Assembly (NCBI GenBank): GCA_016872925.1
Contig: VGYR01000005.1
Span: forward strand, 1-35,987
Source: Planctomycetota bacterium
GTDB lineage: Bacteria > Planctomycetota > Planctomycetia > Pirellulales > UBA1268
Direction: 5' to 3'
DNA length: 35,987 nucleotides
Shown: piece by piece, positions 1 through 8,562 of the stretch
Numbering within the stretch: the stretch's first letter is position 1
How the letters are laid out: every line of letters starts with the position of its first letter
Translations under genes and position numbers: made by a program
The notes under the pieces: generated by a model
Seen by the model: only the letters and a program-made list of their open reading frames with translations
The model's database searches: none
What the model was told of the DNA's origin: nothing

Positions 1-342
1 ATGCCAGCCTCGACCTCGTGCAGCTGCCTCCGGCTTCTGGTTGCCTCCAACAGGCCCCATAAAGGACTCTCACCTTCCGTCATTCATCCATGCCCAACGC
101 ACCTCGTCTCGCTACGCTCGACTCGGTCAGGCCCCTACCGGTGATTTACAGAAGAGACGTTACACGAACGCGTGTTCAGGAGCGTCGCTCAGTTGGTCGA
201 CGCAATTCGTCGCTACGTCGACCACCACAATACGAACCCAACGTCCTTCGTCTGGACGAAGAAGGCCGAAGACATCCTTCAAAAAATCGCCCGGGCGAGG
301 AAGGCTCTCGATAAAGTCCCATCTGCGTGAGACGCTACACTA
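1..342 (+). mobile_element. 3' end of an IS630-family insertion sequence (transposase C-terminus plus right terminal inverted repeat); positions 1-140 look degraded or error-rich
   Basis: Frame from ~142 to stop at 328-330 reads FTEETLHERVFRSVAQLVDAIRRYVDHHNTNPTSFVWTKKAEDILQKIARARKALDKVPSA*, typical of IS630 transposase C-termini. GAGACGCTACACTA at 329-342 is the inverse of TAGTGTAGTGTCTC at 35823 (13/14 identical). Confidence 0.8.
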
Positions 343-1161
343 GCGACGCGGGCCGCCCGCGGCCGGGGCGGCGGCGAGGGTCGCCTGCTCCAGTGCCGCG
401 AGCCGTTCCGCTGCCTCCGCTGGCGCGTTGCCGCGGGCGATGGCCGCGCGATAGCTCTCCGCGGCCTCGGCGGGACGGTCCAGCGCCTCCTGCGCGAGGG
501 CCTCGAGCATCAGCACGTCGGCCGGCGTCTCGTCGGGACCGTACGTCTCCCGGAGGATCGCCAGCGTCGCCAACGCCCGCTGCGGCCGGTCGAGCCGCCG
601 ATAGGCTTCCGCCGTGTCGATGAGCACGCCGCGGTCGGCGCCGTCGATGGCCAGAGCCCGGTGGAAGTCGGCGAGCGCCGGCTCCGCCTGACCGCGGGCC
701 AGCGACACGCGGCCACGGAGGTGCCACGCGGCCGCCGACCGCGGCGCGAGCCGCACCGCCTCGCGGGCCAGCCGGTCGGCATCGCCGAACAGCCCCATCT
801 CCAGGTACATCTCGCCCCCTTCGACACACAGCCGCGCGTCGGCCGGGGAGAGCCGCAGCGCCTCATTGACCTGCGCCACCGCCTCCATCCGCTCGCCGCG
901 GCGCCAGAGCACCTCCGCGTAGTGCCGGCGGGCATCGACGTCGACCGGGCAGCTCTTCACGGCCCGCTCGAGCAGGCTCTCCGCGCGGACGAGGTCGCTG
1001 CGATCGGCGGCCGAGAGGCCCTCGTTGCTCAGGCGGCGGGCCTCGGCCACTTCCGGGGCCACGGGGCCGCGTCGCTGCACGAGCCTGCACCCCGAACCGC
1101 TCGTCGCGATCGCGATCGCGACGATCCAGAAGGCCACGTTCGTGAAGGGGGGCCGGATCAA
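340..1161 (-). CDS. TPR-repeat lipoprotein; stop codon supplied by the IS630 terminal repeat
   Basis: Lipobox-like N-terminus (IAIATSGSGC), tandem TPR-like repeats (AVAQVNEALRLSPADARL, ALADFHRALAIDGADRG). The TAG stop (342-340) lies in the IS630 end. Start is TTG or a nearby downstream codon. Confidence 0.75.
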   Translation of the reverse strand: MIRPPFTNVAFWIVAIAIATSGSGCRLVQRRGPVAPEVAEARRLSNEGLSAADRSDLVRAESLLERAVKSCPVDVDARRHYAEVLWRRGERMEAVAQVNEALRLSPADARLCVEGGEMYLEMGLFGDADRLAREAVRLAPRSAAAWHLRGRVSLARGQAEPALADFHRALAIDGADRGVLIDTAEAYRRLDRPQRALATLAILRETYGPDETPADVLMLEALAQEALDRPAEAAESYRAAIARGNAPAEAAERLAALEQATLAAAPAAGGPRR

Positions 1162-1347
1162 GCACTGGGCCCGGGAGAGGGCCGGGACGGTAGCGACCCA
1201 GCCGCCGTCGCGACAGGCCGGGCCACGGCACCTGCCCCGTCGCCGCCGACCGCCGCGCTTGCCGCGCTTGCCGCGGCCGGCCGCACGACGGGCTTGTGAC
1301 CGCGACCGCCCGCACCTACCTACCCGCGGTCCCGGAGGCTTCCGCCC

Positions 1348-1935
1348 GTGCGCGACGCACTTCCCATCCCCCGCTCCCGCCGCCCCGCCTGCGCGGCGGC
1401 GCTGCTGGCCGGCGGACTGGCCTTGGCGGGCTGCAGCGTGCGCGACGAGCGGGCCGTGGGCAAGGGCGATGCAGCCTGGTGGGCGACCACGGCGGACGAG
1501 TCGCGGGCCGGGCTGATCGGCGGCTCACCCGCGCAGCCGCCGGCAGCCGCCGCCATCGACTACGAGGAGGGCTTCGACGCAGCCGTGCGTCGGGCGGCCG
1601 AGACCGGCAAGCCGACCCTGCTCGTGTTCCGCGCCGCCTGGTGCCGCTGGAGCGGCGACCTGCTCTCCGCCGCGGAGGGAGATCCCCGGATCGTGGCCCG
1701 GGCCCGCCGCTGCGTGTGCGTCGCGGTGGACGCCGACCGCGACCGGGAAACCTGCGCCCGGTACGGGGTGCGGGCCTTCCCGACCGTGATCCTGCTCGAC
1801 GCCGCCGGCGAGGAGACGTTTCGCCGGACCGGCTCCTCGGCGATCGGATCCCTGGCCGAGGCGATCGACGACGTCCTGGACACGGCGGCGACCGCGCGCC
1901 GGATTGCCGAGACCGAGTCCGCGACGCGCCGCTGA
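1348..1935 (+). CDS. Thioredoxin-fold lipoprotein with single-Cys active site (WCRWS)
   Basis: Lipobox LALAGC; KPTLLVFRAAWCRWSGDL...VAVDADRDRETCARYGVRAFPTVILLDAAGEE matches the thioredoxin-like pattern including cis-Pro (FPT). Confidence 0.8.
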   Translation: MRDALPIPRSRRPACAAALLAGGLALAGCSVRDERAVGKGDAAWWATTADESRAGLIGGSPAQPPAAAAIDYEEGFDAAVRRAAETGKPTLLVFRAAWCRWSGDLLSAAEGDPRIVARARRCVCVAVDADRDRETCARYGVRAFPTVILLDAAGEETFRRTGSSAIGSLAEAIDDVLDTAATARRIAETESATRR

Positions 1936-2013
1936 GAACCCGTCGGCTACCATGAGGCCCTCCGGGAGCCCATCGACCGGCCACCCCGTCCGCCCATCCC
2001 GAAAGCACGCGCC

Positions 2014-3171
2014 GTGTCCGACCCGCAGGCCCCCTCCGCTCGGCCAGCCACGCGGGAGTTTCATGCCTACCCGTGGTGGAGCCCGCGATTCTGGCACGGC
2101 ATGCCGGCCGGCATCTGGTTCACCCTCGTCCGCGAACACGGCGGCCGCATCGGCCTGACGAAGCTCGGCCTGGCCACGACCGTCTCGCTGATGTCGGGCC
2201 TGAACTCGATGCTCGGCCCCCTGTCCGACGCCCGCTATCGCCGCCAGCTCCGCCGGCCGCCGGAGACGCCGCCCCCGCTGTTCATCGTCGGGCACTGGCG
2301 AAGTGGGACCACGCTGCTGCACGAACTGGCGATGCTCGACGACCGCTTCTGCTGCCCCAACACCTACGAGTGCTTCGCCCCGGGCCACTTCCTCCTCACC
2401 GAGGACGTGCTCACACGCGCGCTCTCCTGGATGATCCCTGCGAAGCGGCCGATGGACGACGTGGCAGCCGGCTGGGATCGCCCGCAGGAGGACGAGTTCG
2501 CCCTGATGAACCTGGGGGCCCCCTCCTGCTACCGCCGGATCGCATTTCCCTTCAGCAGCCCCGACCACCCCGAGGCCCTCGACCTGACGACCCTGCCGGC
2601 GGCGGAGGTCGAACGCTGGAAGCGGTCGCTGCGGCGGTTCCTGCAGATGCTCGCCGTCCGCGACCCGCGGCGTCCGGTCCTCAAGAGTCCGCCCCACACG
2701 GCCCGGCTCGGCGTGCTCGCGGAGATGTTTCCGGAGTCGCGGTTCCTGCACGTCGTCCGCGACCCGTTCGTGGTGATCCCGTCGACGCTCCGGCTCTGGA
2801 GGTCGCTGCACGACGTGCAGTCGCTCCAGGTCGACCGGGGGGAATCCCTCGAGCGGTACGTGTTTGCGGCGTTCGCGGAGATGCACGCGGCCTTCGAGCG
2901 GGACCGGGCGATGCTCGCGCCCGGCAGGCTGTTCGAGGTCCGCTACGAGCAGCTCGTGGCCGACCCGGTGGCGACGCTCGCGGAGGCCTACGAGCGACTC
3001 GGCCTCGGTGAGTTCGACCGCCTCCGGCCGGCGCTCGAGCGGCAGGCGGCGGCCATGCGGAAGTACCGCACCAACAGCTACCGGCACGATCCGCGGCTCG
3101 TGGCCGAGATCGCGACCCGCTGCCGGGGGTTCCTCGACCGCTACGGCTATGCCGCTCCCGCCGTCGGCTGA
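2014..3171 (+). CDS. Sulfotransferase family protein
   Basis: FIVGHWRSGTTLLHELAMLD (5'-phosphosulfate loop) and FLHVVRDPFVVIPSTLRLW (3'-phosphate-binding motif). GTG start. Confidence 0.85.
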   Translation: MSDPQAPSARPATREFHAYPWWSPRFWHGMPAGIWFTLVREHGGRIGLTKLGLATTVSLMSGLNSMLGPLSDARYRRQLRRPPETPPPLFIVGHWRSGTTLLHELAMLDDRFCCPNTYECFAPGHFLLTEDVLTRALSWMIPAKRPMDDVAAGWDRPQEDEFALMNLGAPSCYRRIAFPFSSPDHPEALDLTTLPAAEVERWKRSLRRFLQMLAVRDPRRPVLKSPPHTARLGVLAEMFPESRFLHVVRDPFVVIPSTLRLWRSLHDVQSLQVDRGESLERYVFAAFAEMHAAFERDRAMLAPGRLFEVRYEQLVADPVATLAEAYERLGLGEFDRLRPALERQAAAMRKYRTNSYRHDPRLVAEIATRCRGFLDRYGYAAPAVG

Positions 3172-3869
3172 CGGCGGCCGTGCTGCTGCAGCAGCCGGAC
3201 CTTCGGATCGGCCTGTGGGCTGCGGGCCTCGTCGGCGAACTCCTCGGGCGTCATCCGGATGCGTTTCTCGAACCTGCGGCGGGCCGAGAGCCAGGAGACC
3301 ACGGCCACCAGCGCGGCGGCGACGAGCAGCCAGGCGACGCCCCGCCAGGCCGCCGCCAGCGCGGCCGTCGGATCTCCGCCGGCCAGCGGTGGCCGGATCA
3401 CGAAGGCCGCGGCGGTGGCGATCGCCACCAGGCCGAGCCCGGCCCCGCACGCCGAGGCGAATGTGCGGAAGGACAGCACGCGGGCGAGGCCCGCCACGGG
3501 ATCGATCCGTCGATATGCCGGCACGACGCGGCCCGGCTGCCAGGAGAAGCCGTCGACGGCCAGCCGCACGGCGAGGCCGACCCCGGCCGCCGCGAGCACG
3601 ACCGCGATCGTGGGCAGGGCGACGCCGATGAACGACGACGCGGCCAGCACGCCCCCGGCGGAGCCGCGGCCCGCCGCGACGATGGTCTCACGGACGACTG
3701 CCGTGGCCGCCTCGAGGGTGGCCGTCGCCCAGATGGGCACGAGGATCACCGTCGTGGCGACGGTCGCCACCCAGGCGGGCAGCGCGGCGGTGGGCATCAG
3801 CCCCTCGCGGCGGGCCGCCTCGCGCCGCCGTGGCGTCGCCGGAATCACGCGATCGGAGTCGTCGGCCAT
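3147..3869 (-). CDS. flhB: Flagellar export protein FlhB, transmembrane domain only (no NPTH autocleavage domain)
   Basis: ATPRRREAARREGLMPTAAL N-terminus, four hydrophobic segments, RIRMTPEEFADEARSPQADPKVR linker, then stop; last gene of a fliOPQR cluster. Confidence 0.8.
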   Translation of the reverse strand: MADDSDRVIPATPRRREAARREGLMPTAALPAWVATVATTVILVPIWATATLEAATAVVRETIVAAGRGSAGGVLAASSFIGVALPTIAVVLAAAGVGLAVRLAVDGFSWQPGRVVPAYRRIDPVAGLARVLSFRTFASACGAGLGLVAIATAAAFVIRPPLAGGDPTAALAAAWRGVAWLLVAAALVAVVSWLSARRRFEKRIRMTPEEFADEARSPQADPKVRLLQQHGRRQPTAGAA

Positions 3870-3902
3870 CGAGCGGCACTTCCGGGGTCCGGCAGGGGAA
3901 CG

Positions 3903-4691
3903 TCACGGTCGGGCGACGTCGAGGCACCGCTCCACGGGTGCGCCGACGAGGGCCGCGTAGCCGCCGATCCAGGAGTCGGCGGCGACGCAGACCGCCGTCA
4001 GCAGCACGAGCGACGCGAGCGACTGGAGCAGGCCCTGGCCGGGATCGACGCGGCCGACCCGCACCGCGATCGCCGCGGCGACGTGGAAGGCGAGCACCGC
4101 CGCGAGCGCCGGTCCCGCGAGCAGCAGGGCCAGCGAGAGCCCCGTCGCCGGCGCGGCGGCGACCAGCGGCAGCAGCGGCGCGAAGCCGCCACCGGCCGCA
4201 GACACGGCACCCACGGGCAGCGCGTGGAAGGTGTCGATGAGCCCGGCGACCAGGGCCACGTGACCGCCGGCCGCGAGGAACCCCATCAGGCCGAGCCACC
4301 AGGCCAGGCGGGCGACGCCCGCAGCCTGCGCATCGCCCTCGGGCGCGAAGTCGTCGGCCCAGGAGAGCCCGCTGACGCTGCCCAGCACGGAGCCCGCCCA
4401 GGCCGCCGCGGCGAGCACCGCGGCCACCGCCATCCCGAGCGCGAGCCCCACCACGGCCTCGCCGGCAACGACCCTGACGATCGCGGTCGGCTCCGCGGTG
4501 ACCGCTGCGCCGGATGCCGCCGGCCAGGCCGCGACGGACAGTCCGAACACGCAGGCCAGTTTCACCGGCAGGCTCGTCGCCGCCGTCACCGGCAGGCCGC
4601 CGACGGCGATGGCGGCGGCGAGCCGCGCGACCACGCCGGCGGCCACGACCGCCTGGTCGGGTCTCGCGACGGCCGCCCAAAACCAATCCAT
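3903..4691 (-). CDS. fliR: Flagellar biosynthetic protein FliR
   Basis: Multi-TM protein with VRVVAGEAVVGLALGMAVAAVLAAAAWAGSVLG and FHVAAAIAVRVGRVDPG, in fliPQR order. Start taken at MDWFW. Confidence 0.8.
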   Translation of the reverse strand: MDWFWAAVARPDQAVVAAGVVARLAAAIAVGGLPVTAATSLPVKLACVFGLSVAAWPAASGAAVTAEPTAIVRVVAGEAVVGLALGMAVAAVLAAAAWAGSVLGSVSGLSWADDFAPEGDAQAAGVARLAWWLGLMGFLAAGGHVALVAGLIDTFHALPVGAVSAAGGGFAPLLPLVAAAPATGLSLALLLAGPALAAVLAFHVAAAIAVRVGRVDPGQGLLQSLASLVLLTAVCVAADSWIGGYAALVGAPVERCLDVARP

Positions 4692-4729
4692 CGTCGACTC
4701 CTGCACGCCTGCGAACACCGGTCGGCGGC

Positions 4730-4984
4730 TCACGGGCCGGCCGCCGTCTCCCGCACGAGTTCGGCCAGCCGCTCGACCATCCACGGCAGCGACACGACCA
4801 CCGCCGCCGCCATGGCGACGACCTTCGGCACGAACCCCACGATCGGCTCGTGCACGCCGCTGGCCGCCTGCACGAGGCCCGTCACCAGGCCGACGACGAG
4901 GCCGGCGGCCAGCGTGGGCAGGAGCACGACGAAGCCCGCGACGGCTGCGTGCCGCACCAGTTCGACGAGTTCCTGCTCCGTCAC
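4730..4984 (-). CDS. fliQ: Flagellar biosynthetic protein FliQ
   Basis: 84-aa two-TM protein (LLPTLAAGLVVGLVTGLVQAASGVHEPIVGFVPKVVAMAAAVVVSLPWMVERL) between fliP and fliR. Confidence 0.88.
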   Translation of the reverse strand: MTEQELVELVRHAAVAGFVVLLPTLAAGLVVGLVTGLVQAASGVHEPIVGFVPKVVAMAAAVVVSLPWMVERLAELVRETAAGP

Positions 4985-5000
4985 GGCATGCGCTCCGGGG

Positions 5001-5858
5001 TCAGGTGGGCAGCGACTGGACGCCGTCGAGGAGCGTGCGGACCACGAGCGTCCAGCCGTCGGCGGCGACGAACACGAGCAGCTTCAGCGGCAACGACACC
5101 AGCGACGGCGGCAGCATCACCAGGCCCGTGGCCACCACCAGCGTGGCGACGAGCAGGTCGAGCACCAGGAACGGCAGCAGCATCCGGAAGCCGATCGTGA
5201 AGGCGGTCTCGAGTTCGCTGACGAGAAACGCCGGCAGCAAGGCCTCGACCGGGACGTCGTCGTAGGTCGCCGGCTGCGTCCGGCCGGCCGGGTGGCGGGC
5301 CAGGAAGAGGAGCATGGTGTCGCGATTTCCGGCCTGCTCGATCTGGGAGGCCATCCAGCGGCGCACCGGCAGCGAGCCGCGATCGAGGGCCTCGACCGCC
5401 CCGACCTCACCGCGGCGGAAGGGCTCCATGCCCTCGCGCCAGGCCTGCGTCCAGACCGGCCACATCACCAGCGCCGAGAGAAAGATCGCCAGCGAGGCAA
5501 CCACCTGGTTCGAGGGAATCTGCGGCGCTCCGAGCCCCTGCCGGACGAGGGCCAGCACGACCGACATCCGCACGAAGCAGGTGGTCATCAGCAGCACCGC
5601 CGGGGCGAGGCTCACCACGCCGAACATCAACAGCGAGGGGAGCAGCGACTCGAGCGTCGCGGCCGAGAGGGAGCCGGGCCACGCCGCAGAGAGCGGCGCC
5701 GCGGCCGGCCGGACCGTCGAGGCCGCCAGGGCCGCGCCCTCGGCGACGTCGGACGTGGATCCGGGGCGCACGGGCTGCAGGTCGTCTGCGGCGACGGTCG
5801 CCACGCCGACCGCCAGCGCCAGCGCGATCCAGGAGAAGTGCAGGCACGGGCGGCACAT
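5001..5858 (-). CDS. fliP: Flagellar biosynthetic protein FliP
   Basis: LLMFGVVSLAPAVLLMTTCFVRMSVVLALVRQGLGAPQIPSNQVVASLAIFLSALVMWPV and AFTIGFRMLLPFLVLDLLVATLVVATGLVMLPPSLVSLPLKLLVFVAADGWTLVV are diagnostic. Confidence 0.93.
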   Translation of the reverse strand: MCRPCLHFSWIALALAVGVATVAADDLQPVRPGSTSDVAEGAALAASTVRPAAAPLSAAWPGSLSAATLESLLPSLLMFGVVSLAPAVLLMTTCFVRMSVVLALVRQGLGAPQIPSNQVVASLAIFLSALVMWPVWTQAWREGMEPFRRGEVGAVEALDRGSLPVRRWMASQIEQAGNRDTMLLFLARHPAGRTQPATYDDVPVEALLPAFLVSELETAFTIGFRMLLPFLVLDLLVATLVVATGLVMLPPSLVSLPLKLLVFVAADGWTLVVRTLLDGVQSLPT

Positions 5859-6457
5859 CACGAGCGCGCCTCCGCGGCGGCATCCTGCGACGCGGCCTTC
5901 CGCGGCCGGCCGAGGTTCCGCGCCGGGCCGCCCTGGCAGGCGGCGACGATCCGCTCGGTGGCCTGGGGATCGACGAGTTCGGCGAGCGTGCGGGCCCCCG
6001 ACGAGGACACGGCGACGAGGAGTGTCCGCGGGCCGAAGCGGACGACACGAACCGAGTGCTGGCCGCCGAGCGACGCCTCGCCGAGCAGTTCGAACACGTC
6101 GGGCGGCAGCGGGGTCGACCGCCGGCCGCCGAGGACGCGATACGCCGCCATGGCCGCGAAGGCGCCGCCGAGCGCGGCCAGCAGCCGCCAGTCGGGGAGC
6201 GGCCGCGGCGGAGCAGCGGGGCCGCCCGCTGCCGGGGTCGACGGCGGCAGCGCGATCGGACCGAGCACTGCGGCCGGCTTGGACTCGTGGGCGCCGGCGA
6301 CGTGCTGCCGGGAATCCGCCTCCTGATGAGCCACCGCCACCACGCCCGCGGCGCCGAAGCCCGCTTCGGGGGACGGCGCCACCGGCGGCTCGTCGGCCCG
6401 CACCTGGAGCGAGGCGGCGAGCAGGACCGCGACGCGGACGAACACGGTGCTGGCCAT
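5858..6457 (-). CDS. fliO: FliO-like flagellar assembly protein
   Basis: Signal peptide, one TM (LLAALGGAFAAMAAYRVLGG), ELLGEASLGGQHSVRVVRFGPRTLLVAVSSSGARTLAEL pattern; directly upstream of fliP with overlapping stop/start (TGATG). Confidence 0.7.
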   Translation of the reverse strand: MASTVFVRVAVLLAASLQVRADEPPVAPSPEAGFGAAGVVAVAHQEADSRQHVAGAHESKPAAVLGPIALPPSTPAAGGPAAPPRPLPDWRLLAALGGAFAAMAAYRVLGGRRSTPLPPDVFELLGEASLGGQHSVRVVRFGPRTLLVAVSSSGARTLAELVDPQATERIVAACQGGPARNLGRPRKAASQDAAAEARS

Positions 6458-6468
6458 GCTGGAGTGCC

Positions 6469-7989
6469 TCAGGCAGCCATGCGGCGGGAGCCGCCGCGGG
6501 AATCCCGCGCGGGGCTTTCGTCGTCCGCATCCGACCAGTCGATCCGCCGCGTGTGGATCCGCGTCGGCGCACCCTCCGGCCCCGCCGACGCCCGGCCGTG
6601 GCCGCTGCGGTAGAGCAGGTAGGCGAGCAGGGCGGAGCACTTGGCCGTGATCACCATCCAGGCTTCTCGGGGAATGTCGCCGAACCGGCCGTCCGAAACC
6701 GCCTGCAGCGTGACGTCGACATAGGCGCCGAGTGTCCGGGGTTTGCCGTCGCCGGCCGGAGCCTTGCCGCCCGCCGCCGGCGCTGGGGCTGCCGGAGCGG
6801 GCGCCGATCCCGCGGCAGCCGCCCGCGCCGTGGCCTGTGGGCGCGGCTGGGCGACGGGGAACCTCGTGATCACGACCCGCCGCTCCTCCCCGTGGGTGGC
6901 CGGAGGCAGCGACTGGAGGACGTGGCTCCGCAGCCGTTCCTCTTCGTGCCGGGCCGCATCGGCGGCCTTCGCAGTCGGCTCGCGGTCGCGGCCGGACTGC
7001 AGGGCGACGTCGAACCAGGTTTCGGGCACCGCCAACGACACCACGATCGCGTCGTGCCCGTCGCCCGGGGCGGCCGCCTGCTCGGGCGTTGCCGGTGGGC
7101 CGACCTCGGCGGGGGTGTTGGCGGCGGCCTCGGGCTGCGACTCGACGGGGGCGGCGACCGGATTCGGAGAGGCGGTCGCTGCGACCGTCACGTCGACGAC
7201 GGCACCCTTCACGAACGACACCGCCTGGCGGACCTTGGCGGCCAGGTGCCGCTCCAGTGCCATCCGCCGGGCCAGCGCCGGATCGCCCGCCGCGCCGGCT
7301 TCGGCGGCGGGGGAGTCGGCCAGGGGGCCGGCGTGCACCCGGCCGCTACGGAGGTCGGTGACGGCCACGCGGTCGGCGGAGAGGCCGGCGATCGACGAGG
7401 CGACGAGCACGCGGATCGCCTGCACCCGCGCCGGCTCGAGTTCCACGTCCGGCTGGGTGCGGACGTTGACGCTCGCGGTCCGCTCGGGTCCGTCGGCGAG
7501 GCCGCCGTCGAAGCCGTGGCGATCCTCGACGTCGTAGAGCACGGCAGCCCGCTCGATGCCCGGCATGGAGCAGATCACGTGGGCGAGTTCCTCCTGCAGG
7601 GCCACGCGGAGCAGCTCTTCCTGGGCCGCGCGGCTCTGCCACGGGCTGTTCTTCTCGAGCGCCCGCCGGAGGCTGCTGCCGAACTCCCGCGGCAGTGCCT
7701 CGGCATCGACCAGCGCCCGCATGTAGGCGCTCTGTCGCGACCGCGACACCCAGACCCGCCCGTCCTCGGTGCGGTGGCCCGTCAGCTGGGCCCGGTCGAA
7801 GGCGGCCTCGACGATCGCCAGTTCCGACGACGGCAGGGTCGTGCCCGGCAGGAGTTCCACCTCCTCGCTCGTCGGCCGGTCGCGCAGCAGCCAGGCCGCC
7901 CAGCCGATCGACGCGGCGACGAGGCCGAGCGCGACGACCTGGGCGGGGCCGGCGAACAGCGGACGCCGCGGCGGGGAGGACGAGTCCAT
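6469..7989 (-). CDS. fliF: Divergent FliF/YscJ-family M-ring protein
   Basis: N-terminal TM, RTEDGRVWVSRSRQSAYMRALVDAEALPREFGSSLRRALEKNSPWQSRAAQEELLRVALQEELAHVICSMPGIERAAVLYDV and TASVNVRTQPDVELEPARVQAIRVLVASSIAGLSADRVAVTDLRSGRV follow the FliF ring-domain pattern; C-terminal TM. Start taken at MDSSS. Confidence 0.72.
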   Translation of the reverse strand: MDSSSPPRRPLFAGPAQVVALGLVAASIGWAAWLLRDRPTSEEVELLPGTTLPSSELAIVEAAFDRAQLTGHRTEDGRVWVSRSRQSAYMRALVDAEALPREFGSSLRRALEKNSPWQSRAAQEELLRVALQEELAHVICSMPGIERAAVLYDVEDRHGFDGGLADGPERTASVNVRTQPDVELEPARVQAIRVLVASSIAGLSADRVAVTDLRSGRVHAGPLADSPAAEAGAAGDPALARRMALERHLAAKVRQAVSFVKGAVVDVTVAATASPNPVAAPVESQPEAAANTPAEVGPPATPEQAAAPGDGHDAIVVSLAVPETWFDVALQSGRDREPTAKAADAARHEEERLRSHVLQSLPPATHGEERRVVITRFPVAQPRPQATARAAAAGSAPAPAAPAPAAGGKAPAGDGKPRTLGAYVDVTLQAVSDGRFGDIPREAWMVITAKCSALLAYLLYRSGHGRASAGPEGAPTRIHTRRIDWSDADDESPARDSRGGSRRMAA

Positions 7990-8029
7990 CACGGGTGCTC
8001 TGGGGGCGGAGGAGGAAGCGGACGGTGGT

Positions 8030-8515
8030 TCAGGCGGCCTGCCGGCGGACGGCCCGCCGCGGGAGTCGGATGGTGACGGCCGTGCCGCCTTCAGCGCAGT
8101 CGGCCACGCCCAGCGTGCCGCCGCAGCGGTCGACGAGTTCGCGCACGGCGGCGGGGCAGCGGGCATCGAACGAGCCCGAGGGGCCGGAGTCGGCGATCTC
8201 GAGTTCGAAGGCGTCCGGCCCGTCGATCGCGGTGACCACGACCTCGTGGAGCGGCGGGCCGTCGCCGGGCGTGACGGCCGTCGCGGCCACGAAGGCGGAG
8301 GCGACCAGTCGCTCCACGGCGGCGCGGAAGGCCGCCGCGTCGGCGGTCACGCGGGTGTCGGCGGGCACGTCGAGGGCCAGCCGGACCGCGGCCGGTGCCG
8401 GCCGGTCGGCCACGATCGATTCGATCAGGTCGCGGACCCGCAGGCCCGCCGGAGGCACCAGGGGCAGGATCCGCGGCTCGGAGTCCGGGGCGTGGTCGGC
8501 AGGCGCATGACGCAT
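8030..8515 (-). CDS. Stand-alone HATPase-like (histidine-kinase ATP-binding) domain protein
   Basis: VRDLIESIVADRPAPAAVRLALDVPAD...FELEIADSGPSGSF...LVDRCGGTLGVADCAEGGTAVTIRLP resembles HATPase_c G1/G2 boxes; no kinase core or sensor domain. Confidence 0.6.
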   Translation of the reverse strand: MRHAPADHAPDSEPRILPLVPPAGLRVRDLIESIVADRPAPAAVRLALDVPADTRVTADAAAFRAAVERLVASAFVAATAVTPGDGPPLHEVVVTAIDGPDAFELEIADSGPSGSFDARCPAAVRELVDRCGGTLGVADCAEGGTAVTIRLPRRAVRRQAA

Positions 8516-8562
8516 GGGAATCCTTTCCCGAAAGCGATGGCGAAACGGTGGGACGGCGGCTC

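Noticed and set aside
1102-1123. Perfect 22-bp palindrome CGTCGCGATCGCGATCGCGACG
   Set aside because: Lies in signal-peptide codons of the TPR lipoprotein; a repeated Ile-Ala codon run (GCGATCGCGATC) explains it without invoking a regulatory site.
1525-3450. 641-aa minus-strand ORF opposite the thioredoxin and sulfotransferase genes
   Set aside because: Shadow ORF of high-GC coding sequence; the plus frames show clear family motifs.
3180-8076. Long plus-strand ORFs (1048 aa and 920 aa) over the flagellar export genes
   Set aside because: Antisense to strongly diagnostic fliF/O/P/Q/R and flhB frames; compositionally biased Arg/Gly/His-rich translations.
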